A stretch of 64,000 bases of DNA. Source: Dendronephthya gigantea. Its lineage: Eukaryota > Cnidaria > Anthozoa > Malacalcyonacea > Nephtheidae. The DNA lies in the NCBI RefSeq assembly GCF_004324835.1, contig NW_021163183.1, positions 310,001-374,000 on the forward strand. The letters are read 5' to 3'. The position numbers and the translations under genes are program-made. Below, in pieces: positions 1 through 12,530 of this stretch (positions are counted from its first letter, which is position 1; every line of letters starts with the position of its first letter). Under the pieces are notes generated by a model, which searched no databases, was not told the DNA's origin, and worked only from the letters and a program-made list of their open reading frames with translations.

Positions 1-2485
1 GAATCCAGCGCTGTATTTGTATTCTCCACTGGACTATCTGCAGATATGAAAATTCAATGAACATTCAAGCGCTGTTTCTGAAATATACGTCCATCGGTCT
101 TGCTATGATGCATTTATGATGCTCTTAACGTGTAGGTTTAAACATTGTCCTATCCAGGCTTCAGTGAATCATGCTCAATGAATCCGTGAAGTAGCTTTCT
201 ATATTTATTGGCTGAGCGAGTTTCGATAAAACAGGTTTAAATCCTGCAATTACCTAAATAATTTTCCATTACATCTCTCTTTCCGCCCCCACGTTGTTCT
301 GCCCATTCATCTGCTCTTGGCCAGTTTTCTTCGTAATAAATTCCGGCATTTACTAGATGAGAAGAAAATGAAGATTTAGGCTTTGATTTCTTCGTTCAAG
401 TTCGACGGAGAAGATATATCAGCCTCTTAGAACAGAAAGAAATAGCATAGAAAAAACTGTAGAAGAAATGTAAAAGAAGCTCGTGTGCCCCAGCACCATG
501 GATTTTGCAAAGCATACAGAGGAAATATGTCTTTTTAAACTAAACAAAACCTAATAACGAGTCATGCTTACCTCTAGTGTGTATGTTTAAAAAGTTTACC
601 AAACCACACAAAATAATGTACTCAACTCTCATACTTGCGAGTACCACACGCTATGTCTAGAATTTTTCAAGCCAAATTCAGAAGATTAGATTAGATATTA
701 TATTACAATTATAGTTGACAGGGAGTGGTCATGTTTTACACATGAACGTTTCAGATCTAGCACTTCGTATTTAGCAACTGCATGCATGTAAGAATCACGC
801 TTTCTTCCCGTTTGTTAATCGTGCAATTTGAGAGAAGATGGAAGCAAAATTGTGTAAACTGCATGTTGGAATTGGATGGAAGCAAAATTGCATAATTTTT
901 TTAACCAAATTTTACCGCAGTTAATCAAATCATTACTGTATATATCTGATCTATAAGGAAAGATAATGAAACTAGTTTTGTCCTGAGTCTATCATAAAAC
1001 CGTTTCCAGAGATCGTAGTTTTTTCCAAATACTAAAAATGCTTTTAAAAACTTATATTTACTTCTTCAAGTAACATGTTGATTTCATTAAACGCTTCAAT
1101 TAGCATGATCGTATATAAAACTTATCTTTGATCTATTTTGTTTCATCATCGAGAAATAATTACTCGATAAACCCTAAATATCTTTAGAAAACAACAATTA
1201 ACTTTTACCTACCTTTTTAAATCATTCAAACTCCCATGATTAATCACGAATTTCAAAGCAACACTTTTCAAACGTGCTCAATCTTTCAAAAATATTTAAC
1301 CAAACTAACCCATCATATAGCACTCACGAATTAAGCCATATTTTAGCAGTAGTTGTCCACTAGTTCCCGACAGCGCTTCGAGATAAGATATTCCCACGGT
1401 TATGTTTATATTTTGAGGCGAAAGACCAAAAATATTTCAAATAAAATGGTTTGAATTTCAATATTTGGTCGCAAGACGGGATTAATATCTTGTTTTCATT
1501 AAATCAAGTCAAGCGAACGAACGCCATTGCATTGGTACCCGCTGTAGCGCGTAAAAACAAACTCATGCACGCGTGTCCTATACTTGTCTACAAAGCTTGC
1601 CTCGGGAATTTCTTAGTCTAAGATGGGTGTAAAGTTGTCGCAGTTTTTATTCTCTTGGCAGAACCTGGAATGCTCGTATTCTTGAACTAAAAACAGACTT
1701 TTATTCCTCACAGTTGCGCTGTTTATCTATGCATTCGATGTTTTTAGACGAACAATTTTGGGCGAGAAAGATGTCTTTCCTTGCGTTGTGAGGTCGAGGA
1801 TTGTCGCAGCAGGAATTTTCGTGCTAAATTTCAGATAAATAGCAAAATAATCCATTTTATTCTTATGGTTGATCTTTTCCGTTATATGACTCGTTCTCCA
1901 ACGTTGCTTGCTGAGATTTTGCTTCAGGTTAATTCAAACAAATAATTTTCATCAAACAATTTTTATTTATTAAATACTACTACAATAAATTAGAGTTGTC
2001 TTACTGTGATACCAATATATATTAAGGCAAAAAAAATATAAGATTGCATGCACTTAATGAGATTTGATGTATAGATTTATATAGATTGTTTGCAATCAAA
2101 TCCTGGAATTCAATGATATTTAATATCACCTTTGCAAACAAACTATGGCCTATCTACAATAATCGAAAAATACACTTTACAAATTTATAATCAAGTAAAG
2201 AAACAGTAACTCAATTAAAACCGTATGGAATTCGTCGAGTAATCGTTTAAGATAAAAGGTTTACGATTAAACTTCTAACATGTTTAAAAACGTTTACAAA
2301 TTCTCTACGCATATGTATCATAAAGGGTGCATAATTTATTTATTCCCGTAGCGTAAATTCCACGAATTTTACCTACATTTACACTGTGTCTTTGACCCAT
2401 TCTAGCAATGTTTATATGATTGTTTAAGCTGTGCTACGAAAAGTTATTAATGTCTTTATTTTGTGGTTAGTAAATTGCGTCCGTT
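1..2485. other. Intergenic stretch, no gene seen
   Basis: AT-rich sequence 3' of the minus-strand CAP gene. I see no exon with recognisable protein similarity and no long open frame. A short direct repeat (GGAAGCAAAATTG) occurs twice near 840-890. Nothing else is supportable. Confidence 0.5.
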
Positions 2486-5400
2486 TCATTTCCTTGGAGG
2501 GGAAACATTCTGATCAAACGAGCCCTGCATATTGCCTGCTGGGCGATAACGGGCTACAATAAACGCGCTGCGACCATCAGCAGACTTGGCCCAACCCATA
2601 CCAAGCTCTTGCGATCCTTTCCACACAACCTGAAACGAAAAATTAGATTGCAATTTAACATGAAATCCACGTGATAAACGTTTTCCCGTTACTTCTTTTT
2701 TACCTGTGTAAAATGGCCAGTCCCACTCTTAAAACCAGGATTTCTGTATTGATATTTCTTTTCTTCGTCATACCACATGTTCACTGAGTCTTTTCCCACC
2801 TCGTCAAACCTGAAAATAACACAGAGTGATGAGAGATTTTTAGACTAACGAGTTTTTCGCTTAATGACGGGACGACTAAGTTAATCCCAACTTTGCTAAG
2901 AAATCAGAGGCCTCGCGTGTCTTTGAATCAGTTTGATGTGATCAGTTTTGAATCAATCTTAAGGTTTCTTCCCACTACACGCATATCAAATGCTTCTAGG
3001 TTTTCTATGATCAAGGTCAAATAATGCATAGTAAAAAGCTCCCCTTTTGTATCAATTTTTTCTAATTACGTTTCAGAAAGCCATCAAAGCAGGTCATTTT
3101 ACCAGCTGCGTGAAAACTTGTTGTGCCTAATCAAGTGCACTAATAATCGTCCTTACTTTCCGCCAAAGTAAGCCAGGTTTTCGCCATCTCCTTTTCTCTC
3201 TTGAGAGGTCGAATGACGCAATGTATTCTGACTGGCAATCTTCTGAGCCCAGGCTTGCGCGTCTCGTGCCAGTTCATTGCTCCAGCGGAGGTCAGGTGCT
3301 TGATGTAAGCGACGATATTGGTTATGAAAGCTCAGAGCTTGCTGCTGGAAAACTCCTGCTGGTTGGTCAGCCTTCTTGCTTGCAGGTTCCTGACGTTTTG
3401 CCGGCTTTTCGTGGTCTGAGATGTTCAATGATTTGAACCGAGGTGAAGGATCGTCCATTCCGTCGCTCGTCGGATTTGTCTGCTTCACGTTGGATGAGGT
3501 TGTCCAAGTTGTGGTACTTTTAACCGTCTTTACCCCACCGCTTGGCGTGGTGGTTCGTGTTTCTTTCACGATAACACGCGTCTGCTGTTGCCCTGGGTTT
3601 CCCCATGTCCGCTCAACAACACGGGAGGATTCCTCTTCCCCACCCTCCTCACTGGCCTTTTCCGCAGCCTTCTTGATAAAGGTTGGTTTATCATTTGATT
3701 TGCTGGAATCAGAAAGACAAAACCGTTATCCCAGCTCAAACAAGACCTAGAGTTTCGTGAGCACTAACTCTCATCAACTCCTATCAACTCTCATCAACTC
3801 CTATCAACTCTCATCAACTCCTATCAACTCTCATCAACTCCTATCAACTCTCATCAACTCCTATCAACTCTCATCAACTCCTATCAACTCTCATCAACTC
3901 CTATCAACTCTCATCAACTCCTATCAACTCTCATCAACTCCCATCAACTCTCATCAACTCCTATCAACTCCTATCAACTCTCATCAACTCCTATTAACTC
4001 TCATCAACTCCTATCAACTCTCATCAACTCCTATCAACTCTCATCAACTCCTATCAACTCTCATCAACTCTCATCAACTCCTATCAACTCTCATCAACTC
4101 CTATCAACTCTCATCAACTCCTATCAACTCTCATCAACTCTCATCAACTCTCATCAACTCCTATCAACTCTCATCAACTCTCATCAACTCTCATCAACTC
4201 CTATCAACTCTCATCAACTCCTATCAACTCTCATCAACTCCTATCAACTCTCATCAACTCCTATCAACTCTCATCAACTCCTATCAACTCTCATCAACTC
4301 TCATCAACTCTCATCAACTCCTATTCTCTTCGAAATACAGTTGTGTTTCGTGCAATCTCGAATTCACTGGTGGTTTTATCGTAAAAATATCCACTCACCT
4401 TTTAAAGACATTTCCTTCAAAATTTCCCATCATATTTCCCGCTGGACGATAACGTCCAACAACGTAAGTGTACCTTCCATCAGGAGTTGTCGCTTTAGCC
4501 ATTCCAAGCTCCTTTGAATCCTTCCAAACAATCTGAATATACAAGCAAAGTATTCACCAGTTAAACAAAATGCGTTCGATACAAGATTTACTAAACTTGT
4601 CGAGTTATGAAATGGGCTTATATATAAACAAATATAAACTGTGGGGGCATTTGGGGAAATCCTGTGGGGACATCTTGACGACAATCGTGGGTCGCCTACA
4701 GGATACATATAGGCTCAAAACAATAGCAGCACTATATAGCATGCGCAACTCCATGTAGTAATTGTTCCTTTTTCCGGCAAGCAAGACGGGGGGGGGAGGC
4801 CATATTCGCCTCTCAATGCATTCTTGAATCAGCTTTCAGGTTTGTATTACTTCATTGACAAGAAGGGAGAGGTTTAGTTAGATCTTGAGACAACCCCTAG
4901 TCCGTTTATCCATAGTCAAAAACCTTGAAGTAAATTGTTAGCATAAAGTTGACAGTTATTGTTAGATAACTGCTGATCTCACCAGCAAAGGATGCTTTGT
5001 CATCATCTTTCTATCTAATTGAGATAATCATTGATATCTGATTATCAATGATTATAAACAATCAATGGATATAGATAGGCCGTTTATTTATCCGCATTAC
5101 CGTTGAGCGTTTATTTTGTGTTATGTCTAGTTCGCATTGTTGTTGCCGAGTCAGTGGCTCTTGTCGAAGATTGAATTGAAATTTTGATGATGAATTCGTT
5201 GAGATGAAAACCAAAGATGGAGTTATCAATTGTATAAAGATATCAAGTAAGTAAATGTTCATATTCGTTTTAACGGCGGTATTGCCTTTGCTTACCTCAG
5301 ATTGTGTCGATATTTTTTTAAGATCTTTTCCGTTCAAAACAAGCTTATATTGACGCTGTTGTGCTTTGCTTTGCCAGCTCATTTTGCTGCAGTTTATCTG

Positions 5401-8400
5401 TTAACCTGAGTGTACTTTATTCCAAAACAACACGGATATATACGTGTATTTAGCACGGCAAACCTCTGTGAGCTTTTAAGGACAATAGTTCACAATACAT
5501 TCAAAGTAAAATTTTCAAGTCCATCTTTGATTTTATGCATCGCTTCCAAAACCTCTCGAGAATATCGGAAACCCGTCAAGCAATCTTTCTTGTCAAATCT
5601 TATTTCATGTCATTTTACAAAGAACACTCAAGACAATATATTTCTTTTTCGGGGTAGTTCAAAAGTTTTATTTCCTGTTAAGTTCTCCTGTGTCACATTA
5701 TATACGCGCTTCCTTTGAATAAAAAAAAATTGCTTCCTCGCATTAAAGTCATGTGAACACAATGAAATTACCAATTCTTTTAGTAAAATATTATTTGAAT
5801 ATTTCTATTTTTCTTCGTAAAACGCGAGGGAGTATACTTCACCGACATTTTTCAATAAATGCACGTTGATGTATAACGCCTCATCACGTAAAGTTTGCTG
5901 CATAAGGTTTATACTTTTCCGTGTAATTTGCATTTTCACAAAGAGATTTATATATAGTCTTTACAATAGATCTTTAACGAACGTCAAATAATTGATACTA
6001 ATTTAAAAAATATAGATATATCAATGTTACTAATTACGTCAGGATTGTAACAAACGTCACGGAAACCTTATACAGTAGTTGTTTCTTGAAATTCCAACAA
6101 GATTTTTTGCAATCCAAGCAATTGTGTTCACTGAATGACCACTGCGTTGTTGCTCATGCAGATAATAAGTTAATTCTCGTTTTGTGCTTGAATTTAATCG
6201 TCAGCAAGCCTTGTGGTTTAGGCTGTTGTAATCTTTTAATATATATCAATCAGTAAAGAACCTTGATGAAGGCGGAAAAGCGTTTTTTATATACATAAAA
6301 TGAAAATTGATCTCTTAACTCCTGGCGATTCCACTTATGAACACAATAATTTAAATAAAAACTATTTATGATTTATTATGAGTTTTCTTGTCTAAATGGG
6401 TGGTTAAAATAAGCACTTCAGATGAACTATGATAAGATATAATATATTGTGCATTTGAGAATCATGAAATATTGCATATCTTTACCTTTAATCGTCCGTG
6501 GTCTTTAAGCCAACGCCGAAGTATATGAATTTATTTTTTAATATTTTATTAAACAAACAGCGTGCAACATTTTATTATTCAGTTGTAAAATGATATCTCG
6601 TTTCAAGTCCTTTGTAATTCAAATTTACAACCTGGTTTTTATATGGTAATTTCCCCACGTTGGCAAAAACAAATCGCTTATTTCCTGAATGTTTTGTCTA
6701 TATCAAGTGTTTCATCTGCCCGCCGCTATCGTAGCTTGTGTCCTGTCAGTTCAACATCCTCCAATTTAGTTTACATACAATCATTCGCGTGTCTTGTATT
6801 GCAGCGCGTATTTATAAATGTGTTTACAATTCGATAATCCAGCCGACAATTTAGCAAATATAGAAGAATATTGATCCCGGAGAATTCATATTACAAAACA
6901 CATAAAAAATTTAATTTTAACTGTATATTTCTGATGAATTTTGATTCATCTTCAAGCATTCGTTAATTGTATCGCTTCAGGAGCAAAGTCATGTGAGAAT
7001 TTTTTGTGTTAATTTTAAGAGAAAAAATCGTATCATTGGTGCATTGAGACGTGCACGAAATGTGAACCTTGAACGGCTGTGTGTCATTCCATGAGCCTTG
7101 TGCTACCAGGCTTAGTAAAAAAATATTCATTCAATATTGAACATTAAAGAAATCTTTGACATAGATCTTAAACTGATCGCGCTCGATTAATGTACATAAT
7201 TCAATCAGGAAAAATTTTAAGTTTGTAGTTAGATATTACGTTATAGTCGTATGCAAAATCACTTAATTGTCTATTCGTGAAAACTTCGATGATTTGTACG
7301 TGACTATCTCTATGGCAACGAAGCTGCGTTGATATGCAGGTTATTGAGATTAATTCTGATAAAAGTGCACCCCTCTTTAGAGTTTAAGTGCTAGTTTCCA
7401 GATGGATTTTTGTACGAAAGATTTTGGGAAAAGTTTGGGTAATAGAAGTTGGCAGGACTGAAGATATTTCTGTTATTACTCAACATAAATCTGACCGCGT
7501 TTCATGGAATATTTCCACGATGCATAGGGCAGATAGATCTCACATGTTGTCACTCAAAGCTTGTCATCGCGGGTGTCAGAAAGCGAAGAGTGAAGAGAAC
7601 AAGCTTTGAGCAGGCAGTGCGAGGCATATTTTCGTCAGAAGTTATTGAGAAAGAGGTGGTGAGAATCAGCTCAATGTGCATCACAACTTTCTGAAATTTC
7701 TCACCTGAGAGAAATGTCCGGTGCCAGATTGAAAACTGGGCTTTCTGAAATTGAACTTTTCCACTTCGCTGTACCACATTTCCGTCGCTTGTTCGGCAGC
7801 CGTATCAAACCTAAACAAGTGGAAACACTCAAGTTAAGGTGAACTCGTACCAATGTTACCCTCACGAAAATCTTATATCATCCCACATCATTTACCTTCC
7901 TGAAAACATCGCAATATTCTCGCCATTGTTTTTCCGTTCAGCCTGACTCGCGTGCTGTAGCGTGTTCGCCCTCGCGATCTTATTCACCCATTGCTGCGCC
8001 TCGCGGGCGAGCTCAGCGGACCATGCCAGTGGAGGTACTTCGTGTAGCTTACGACATTCGTTATGGCAACTCAATGCTGTCTTTGAGAAGTCGTCTGCGG
8101 AAAATAAATGAATCAAAAACGGAATTCAGGCAGACTGAAAAGGAGAAACTTATAACGTCAGTTTTAACAGAACAAAAAATAGAACCAGTCTTCTTGTTTG
8201 TCCTTGAACGAACTTGCATGGGGGAGTTACAATTTCCGCAATCGTGAATTGAACAGGGCTTAGGAAAGGGAACTTATTATTATTAGCTCACGTCGTTGTC
8301 AAAATAGTCGTGGATCGGAATTCCCTAATAATTAACTGGCGCTGGTGTGGCTGGTTAACGCGAGGAATAAAAACGACCAATCTGTATTGTTTTCATCGAA

Positions 8401-9452
8401 AAATCTTTGTATTACGAAATAATTGCGCTTTTTTTCTATTTTGCAATTGTTTTAAAGCAGCGTCGCGTCGTAATCCACTTAGGATCCATCCATCATCGAA
8501 TTCCTTCAGAATAGAATTGAATAAGTGCTTGAATGAAATATTATTTATTTCAATCACATACATCAAATGATGCATGACTATAACTATTAAAGATTAATAA
8601 AGATTACAAGTATTATGGTATAGGAAATAGGGATTACAGCTAAAATTGAAATATTGTTTGAAAAAGGTATCAGTTAAGTGCAAATAGGTAGAAACTTTGT
8701 TTAAACTTACCCATTTTGATAAATACTGATGATTATGCTTCGTTTTTTCGCTCTTCAACGAATCTAAAACGAGCGAATATAGGCAATGATCGATAATGTC
8801 ACCTCTGTTGTTTTTTTTTAAATAATTTGACTTTTTTATCATCGCGTCAGTTTTTTTGTTTTGTCTGTTTTTTTACTGCCAGAGCTCGGGTTTAAAGATC
8901 ATATATTTTACTCCAAGTATATTTCAATATTTTTTGCCAGCCGACATCGTGTTTGGTAGACAAGAACTGCCATTTCTTGTGGCCAATCGGCGGAGAGGTT
9001 TTGTTTCATTAATGCTAAAATATCCAAGGTGAAACATGCAAAATTAAGAGATATTTTTATGTATGGACATGAATAAGTAACAATAATTAAAAATATTAAA
9101 ATTAGTGTGAGATATTTAGGAAACCCGGGAGTTTAAAATAGATTATATTCAATTGATATACTTTTATTGATATCGTAAATCACTTTCGTTCAATAAAAGA
9201 TTCAGAACTTAATCTATTCTAATCCATATTAAACACCACAGTACTCTAATATAATATCAGTCCTCAGAGAGAGTACGTTTCTACATCAAAAGAATTCATG
9301 TATACCAATATTTGAAACCTACCGAAATTTTCCAATGAAGTTAGGTCAGATGACACTTTTTTGACTTGTCCGAGGAAGTGTGGCTGCCTCAAATAAGCCA
9401 GAATGATTTTTGTGTTGGTATTTATACCCATTGTGCATTTGTATTTCTGCAT
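2486..9452 (-). CDS. Two-domain CAP (GAPR-1/GLIPR2-like) protein
   Basis: Seven exons on the minus strand: 9323-9452, 7896-8094, 7705-7810, 4399-4532, 3157-3702, 2704-2809 and 2486-2629. They join in frame to 454 aa. Each CAP domain is built from three exons. Domain 1 has LQHAS, NNGENIA, MWYSE and GTGHFSQIVW. Domain 2 has LRHSTS, DGENLAYF, MWYDEE and GTGHFTQVVW. The His/Glu/Glu/His cavity residues of CAP proteins are therefore present in both. Domain 2 ends FDQNVSPPRK and stop, as GAPR-1-like proteins do. A charged, low-complexity linker of about 95 residues joins the domains. GAPR-1 relatives are intracellular and bind Golgi or endosomal membranes; no signal peptide is visible here, which fits. 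The first exon is least sure: it has no domain similarity and was chosen because its phase-1 donor fits the next acceptor and restores frame. The gene could start elsewhere. Confidence 0.85.
3771..4322. repeat. 10-bp minisatellite in CAP gene intron
   Basis: About 55 tandem copies of a 10-base unit. TCATCAACTC and CTATCAACTC mostly alternate, giving a 20-bp higher-order period, with occasional doubled TCATCAACTC units. Few units carry point changes, so the array is young or homogenised. It lies in the intron between 3702 and 4399 of the minus-strand CAP gene. It leaves all six frames open in places, so the open frame across it is not a gene. Confidence 0.95.
5296..5382 (-). other. Possible alternative first exon in CAP intron
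   Basis: An ATG-initiated stretch of 29 codons on the minus strand starts MSWQSKAQQRQ and ends TQSE at a strong GAG|GTAAGC donor in phase 0. It lies in the 3.2-kb CAP-gene intron between 7705 and 4532. The next CAP exon (4532-4399) also begins in phase 0, so the two could join, but that would leave only the C-terminal third of CAP domain 1. It may instead be a chance open frame. Confidence 0.2.
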
Positions 9453-12145
9453 GGAAACATTACCTCAGTGGAAATTAACGTGTAGGCTTTCGTATTGGTT
9501 GAACGCAAAGTTGAAAAAAAATCATGTGATAAAGTTAAAAAAAAATCATGTGATATTAAATGCCCGTCCCCATCCGGGGTGACATAACACTTCGCGTCAT
9601 ATGATGCAATGATTTGCTCTACCTGTGTCTACCTGTTGTAATTGCATGCTCTTGAAATTGCCGTACAAATGTCAGATTAAGATCTCCAAAAAACATAGAA
9701 ACATTAACGAAATAATCTAACGTAACAAATTGAAGATTTTCTTGCAAATAGATTTTCCCCGTTGAAAATGGTCGAGTAGATTAGAATTATGTCCATGCAT
9801 CTATTTGAAATGCACGAGTTTCTTATCGGGGTTAATCTTAATATGTGCTAATGTGTATTACATGAAATCTATGTAATTGTGTTCTGAGACTTGTAAATTT
9901 GTACACGAAGACGTAGTCACGACAGAAATCGTTGCATGTCCAGACATGATGTGAAGGCAAGCCCTAATGATACTTGACTTGCAATTACTGAATATCTCTA
10001 CGTGATCTGTGTAGGCAAGTGAAACGTGCATTCTTCAGTAGTTCCCCGATACAGAACAAATATCCTCCCACGCGCGTTGAAGATATGAAGTGTGTTCGTA
10101 ACATCACGTATATAAAATATAAATATATTACATTCCTAAATTGAACAGCAATGTGATCTTTTCAGATGTGATTGAATCTTAACTCTTTTGTATCGTTTAT
10201 ATTCTCTTTTAATATATATATCAGTAGGCTTTGAAGAGACTTTACTTAACATATATTAATTCTTGTGATAATTGTTAGTATATCATATGCTAAATAAAGG
10301 GAGTCTCTGAAAACTGTATTTGATTTATCATTTCCAGGCGTGTATTTCGCCTTGAAAGCTACGTCGGCCATCCTCCACGATATTGTTTGTTAGACAAACG
10401 TAATATTCGTTGGAAAACGCTTTTGGAATTACGTGATTTTTTTCCATCAAAGAATTTTGTACAAAGAGCTTTCAAACGTTGCGAGGATTCACGTCACGAA
10501 CGACTACTATTTTATAGAATAATTGTGGGCATGTTCACCTCTTGAATTCGGGACAAATTCAGTCTTATATTTGGCTCTAAATGAAGCACTCAGACGTCAT
10601 AAAATCGTCTCCCTCACACGCGTTTGTGACTTCCGACGGCTTAGAATAGAATATTTGAATGACTCGATTTACATGGAGGGGAGAGGTGCAAGCGATTCAG
10701 TCATATATAATTATTTTCTCGATGAAACTCCTGCAAACATGCACGTTTGCATACAGGAGACTGATTTCTTGTGTAGTTTTAGTCAAATATTTCATTAATC
10801 TCTTAATCTCTCAAAACTAACAACCGCATTTTAACCGAAGCCTGCAAGATAATACCACAATCGACGGGAAAATATTGCAATGGCCCAATGCATTCTTTGG
10901 GGAGCCATGTCTCTTTGTGATAATTGCGATTATTCTTTGAAGAACATCTGCGATCTTTTACGAACAATAATCTTATGTTCCTCCACATTTTTAACTCGAT
11001 TTGTGGTTTATAGCGACGCGAGTGTCCTTTTAACTCCTCGAGGTATACTTAGGAAATGCTTTTAAGAAACGAATTTTAACTTTCCTTGAATCAAATTGCA
11101 GCTTGTTATATCCGTCCAATAAATAAAAACTTGTAAAACCATATATATACAGCAGATGTTGATGTGAATTATATATTTATGTAAAATTGACATATAGATA
11201 TTATTATTATTCCTTCTTTGCACTGACCTTACGGACTTGTAGATTTATCTTTTATATTTTAACTTTGGGTGGATGAAATCCTTTTCACAACCAGGTTTTA
11301 AGCAACAAAATCGGTCTGAAAAATATCATGAAATGATGCCTTTGGCGTCTGTCGCTTTGCAAGACTGTCCGTGACGCTTGGCAATATATGAAGACACATA
11401 TTGACATCTCCTTCATCCGACCAATCCAATTCGATCTTAATCCTTTCTCATTCATTATTCAAGGATAATTCGCTTGCTTTTCAATTAAGAAATTCAAACA
11501 CTTGGAAACCAGCGTATGCTACGAAAATGCAGACTTATGTAATCATTATGTTAATTGTATCGGACAAGTTTATATACGAGCGTATTTGCCTGTGAGTTCT
11601 TTCATAATCTTTTCAAAGAAGCTCGCGGGTCGAACAAAAACAAGACAATCTACCTGCTCTATGAAACTTATCTTGTTCTTGTATATACCAACGGGTATAT
11701 ATCAAACGATTTTGACTTGTTTTCAAAAGCGGTTTTATTGTCTGTGTGTTCAAAATTGCATATGAAAAGTAGTAATTACTCCATTTCAAAACATCAGTAC
11801 CCGTTGCTGACACGTGTCCCAAAGTTTCACATTCGTTTAACGAGTGCGGTTACAAGTGTGGAACACGCAAGCGGAACATAGAATTTCAGCTGTCAGTTGA
11901 AACCATAGTTCGACATTATTGTGTATATGTCTCATATATGCATGTTTGTTGCATATACATCGACGTCTTTAAGTGTCAACAACTCATCAACTGTCTATAT
12001 TTTTCAACCCTGTGACAGTTGCAAGACTATCACAAAGACTTATATTCCAGCATTTTGTAACAAATCTATACTTTTGAACATCATTGTAAGCAAGTTGTAG
12101 CAAAAAATTGGTGCAAACAGATTTTTGTAAAACAATTGCTAACTA
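9453..12145. other. Spacer between CAP and astacin genes, no gene seen
   Basis: The open frames at 10523-10798, 11401-11881 and their complements show no recognisable domain, no consistent splice signals and no matching neighbours. A short direct repeat (AAATCATGTGAT) sits near 9520-9553. I see no RNA gene. Confidence 0.45.
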
Positions 12146-12331
12146 AAGACCTGTTTACACTACACTCGATTTATTGGCAGGGCAGGGCTAAAATGGGTAC
12201 CCGCGTTCTTATTTAATTGTGCCCGAACTTTGTTTTGGTAGCCTGAACACTAATAAAATTGGGCACGGGAACCTATTTCAGCCGTGCCGTGCCAATAAAT
12301 TGAGTGTAATGTACACGGCGCTTAAGGTCTT
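12146..12331. mobile_element. MITE-like foldback element
   Basis: A 186-bp sequence with imperfect terminal inverted repeats of about 60 bases. The left end starts AAGACCTGTTTACACTAC and the right end, reverse-complemented, starts AAGACCTTAAGC. Inside each arm TTTATTGGCA(G/C)GGCA(G/C)GGC and a GGGTACCCG/GGGTTCCCG box match across the dyad. It has no coding capacity. A non-autonomous DNA transposon is the likely origin; the superfamily is not determined. Confidence 0.7.
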
Positions 12332-12381
12332 GGATTAAATTATATTGTCCGAAGCAAAATTAGAATATTCCTTTCTGACTG

Positions 12382-12486
12382 TGACGTCAAACGCGGAACG
12401 CTTGAGGTTACGTATGATTGGTTGGTTAGTTTTGCGGAGCCAATCAAACTTCGTCTATGACGTCGGCCTTTCCGCGTTTGACGTCG
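12382..12486. repeat. Nested inverted repeat with TGACGTCA arms
   Basis: Arms at 12382-12398 (TGACGTCAAACGCGGAA) and 12470-12486 are inverted and nearly perfect. A second, inner pair (GATTGGTT near 12416, AGCCAATC near 12438) continues the foldback. It sits 45 bases from the astacin stop codon. It may be a small MITE; the CRE-like and CCAAT-like boxes could also bind transcription factors. Confidence 0.65.
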
Positions 12487-12530
12487 TTATGAGAAGGTGT
12501 ATTCTGGTTTCTATCTAGCTAAGGATTAGG

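Noticed and set aside
3771-4322. CRISPR-like regular array
   Set aside because: Units are contiguous 10-mers without spacers, in a eukaryotic intron.
3757-4452. 231-codon open frame of SYQLSSTPINSHQL-type repeats
   Set aside because: It is the translation of the 10-bp minisatellite in a CAP intron, with no splice or start support.
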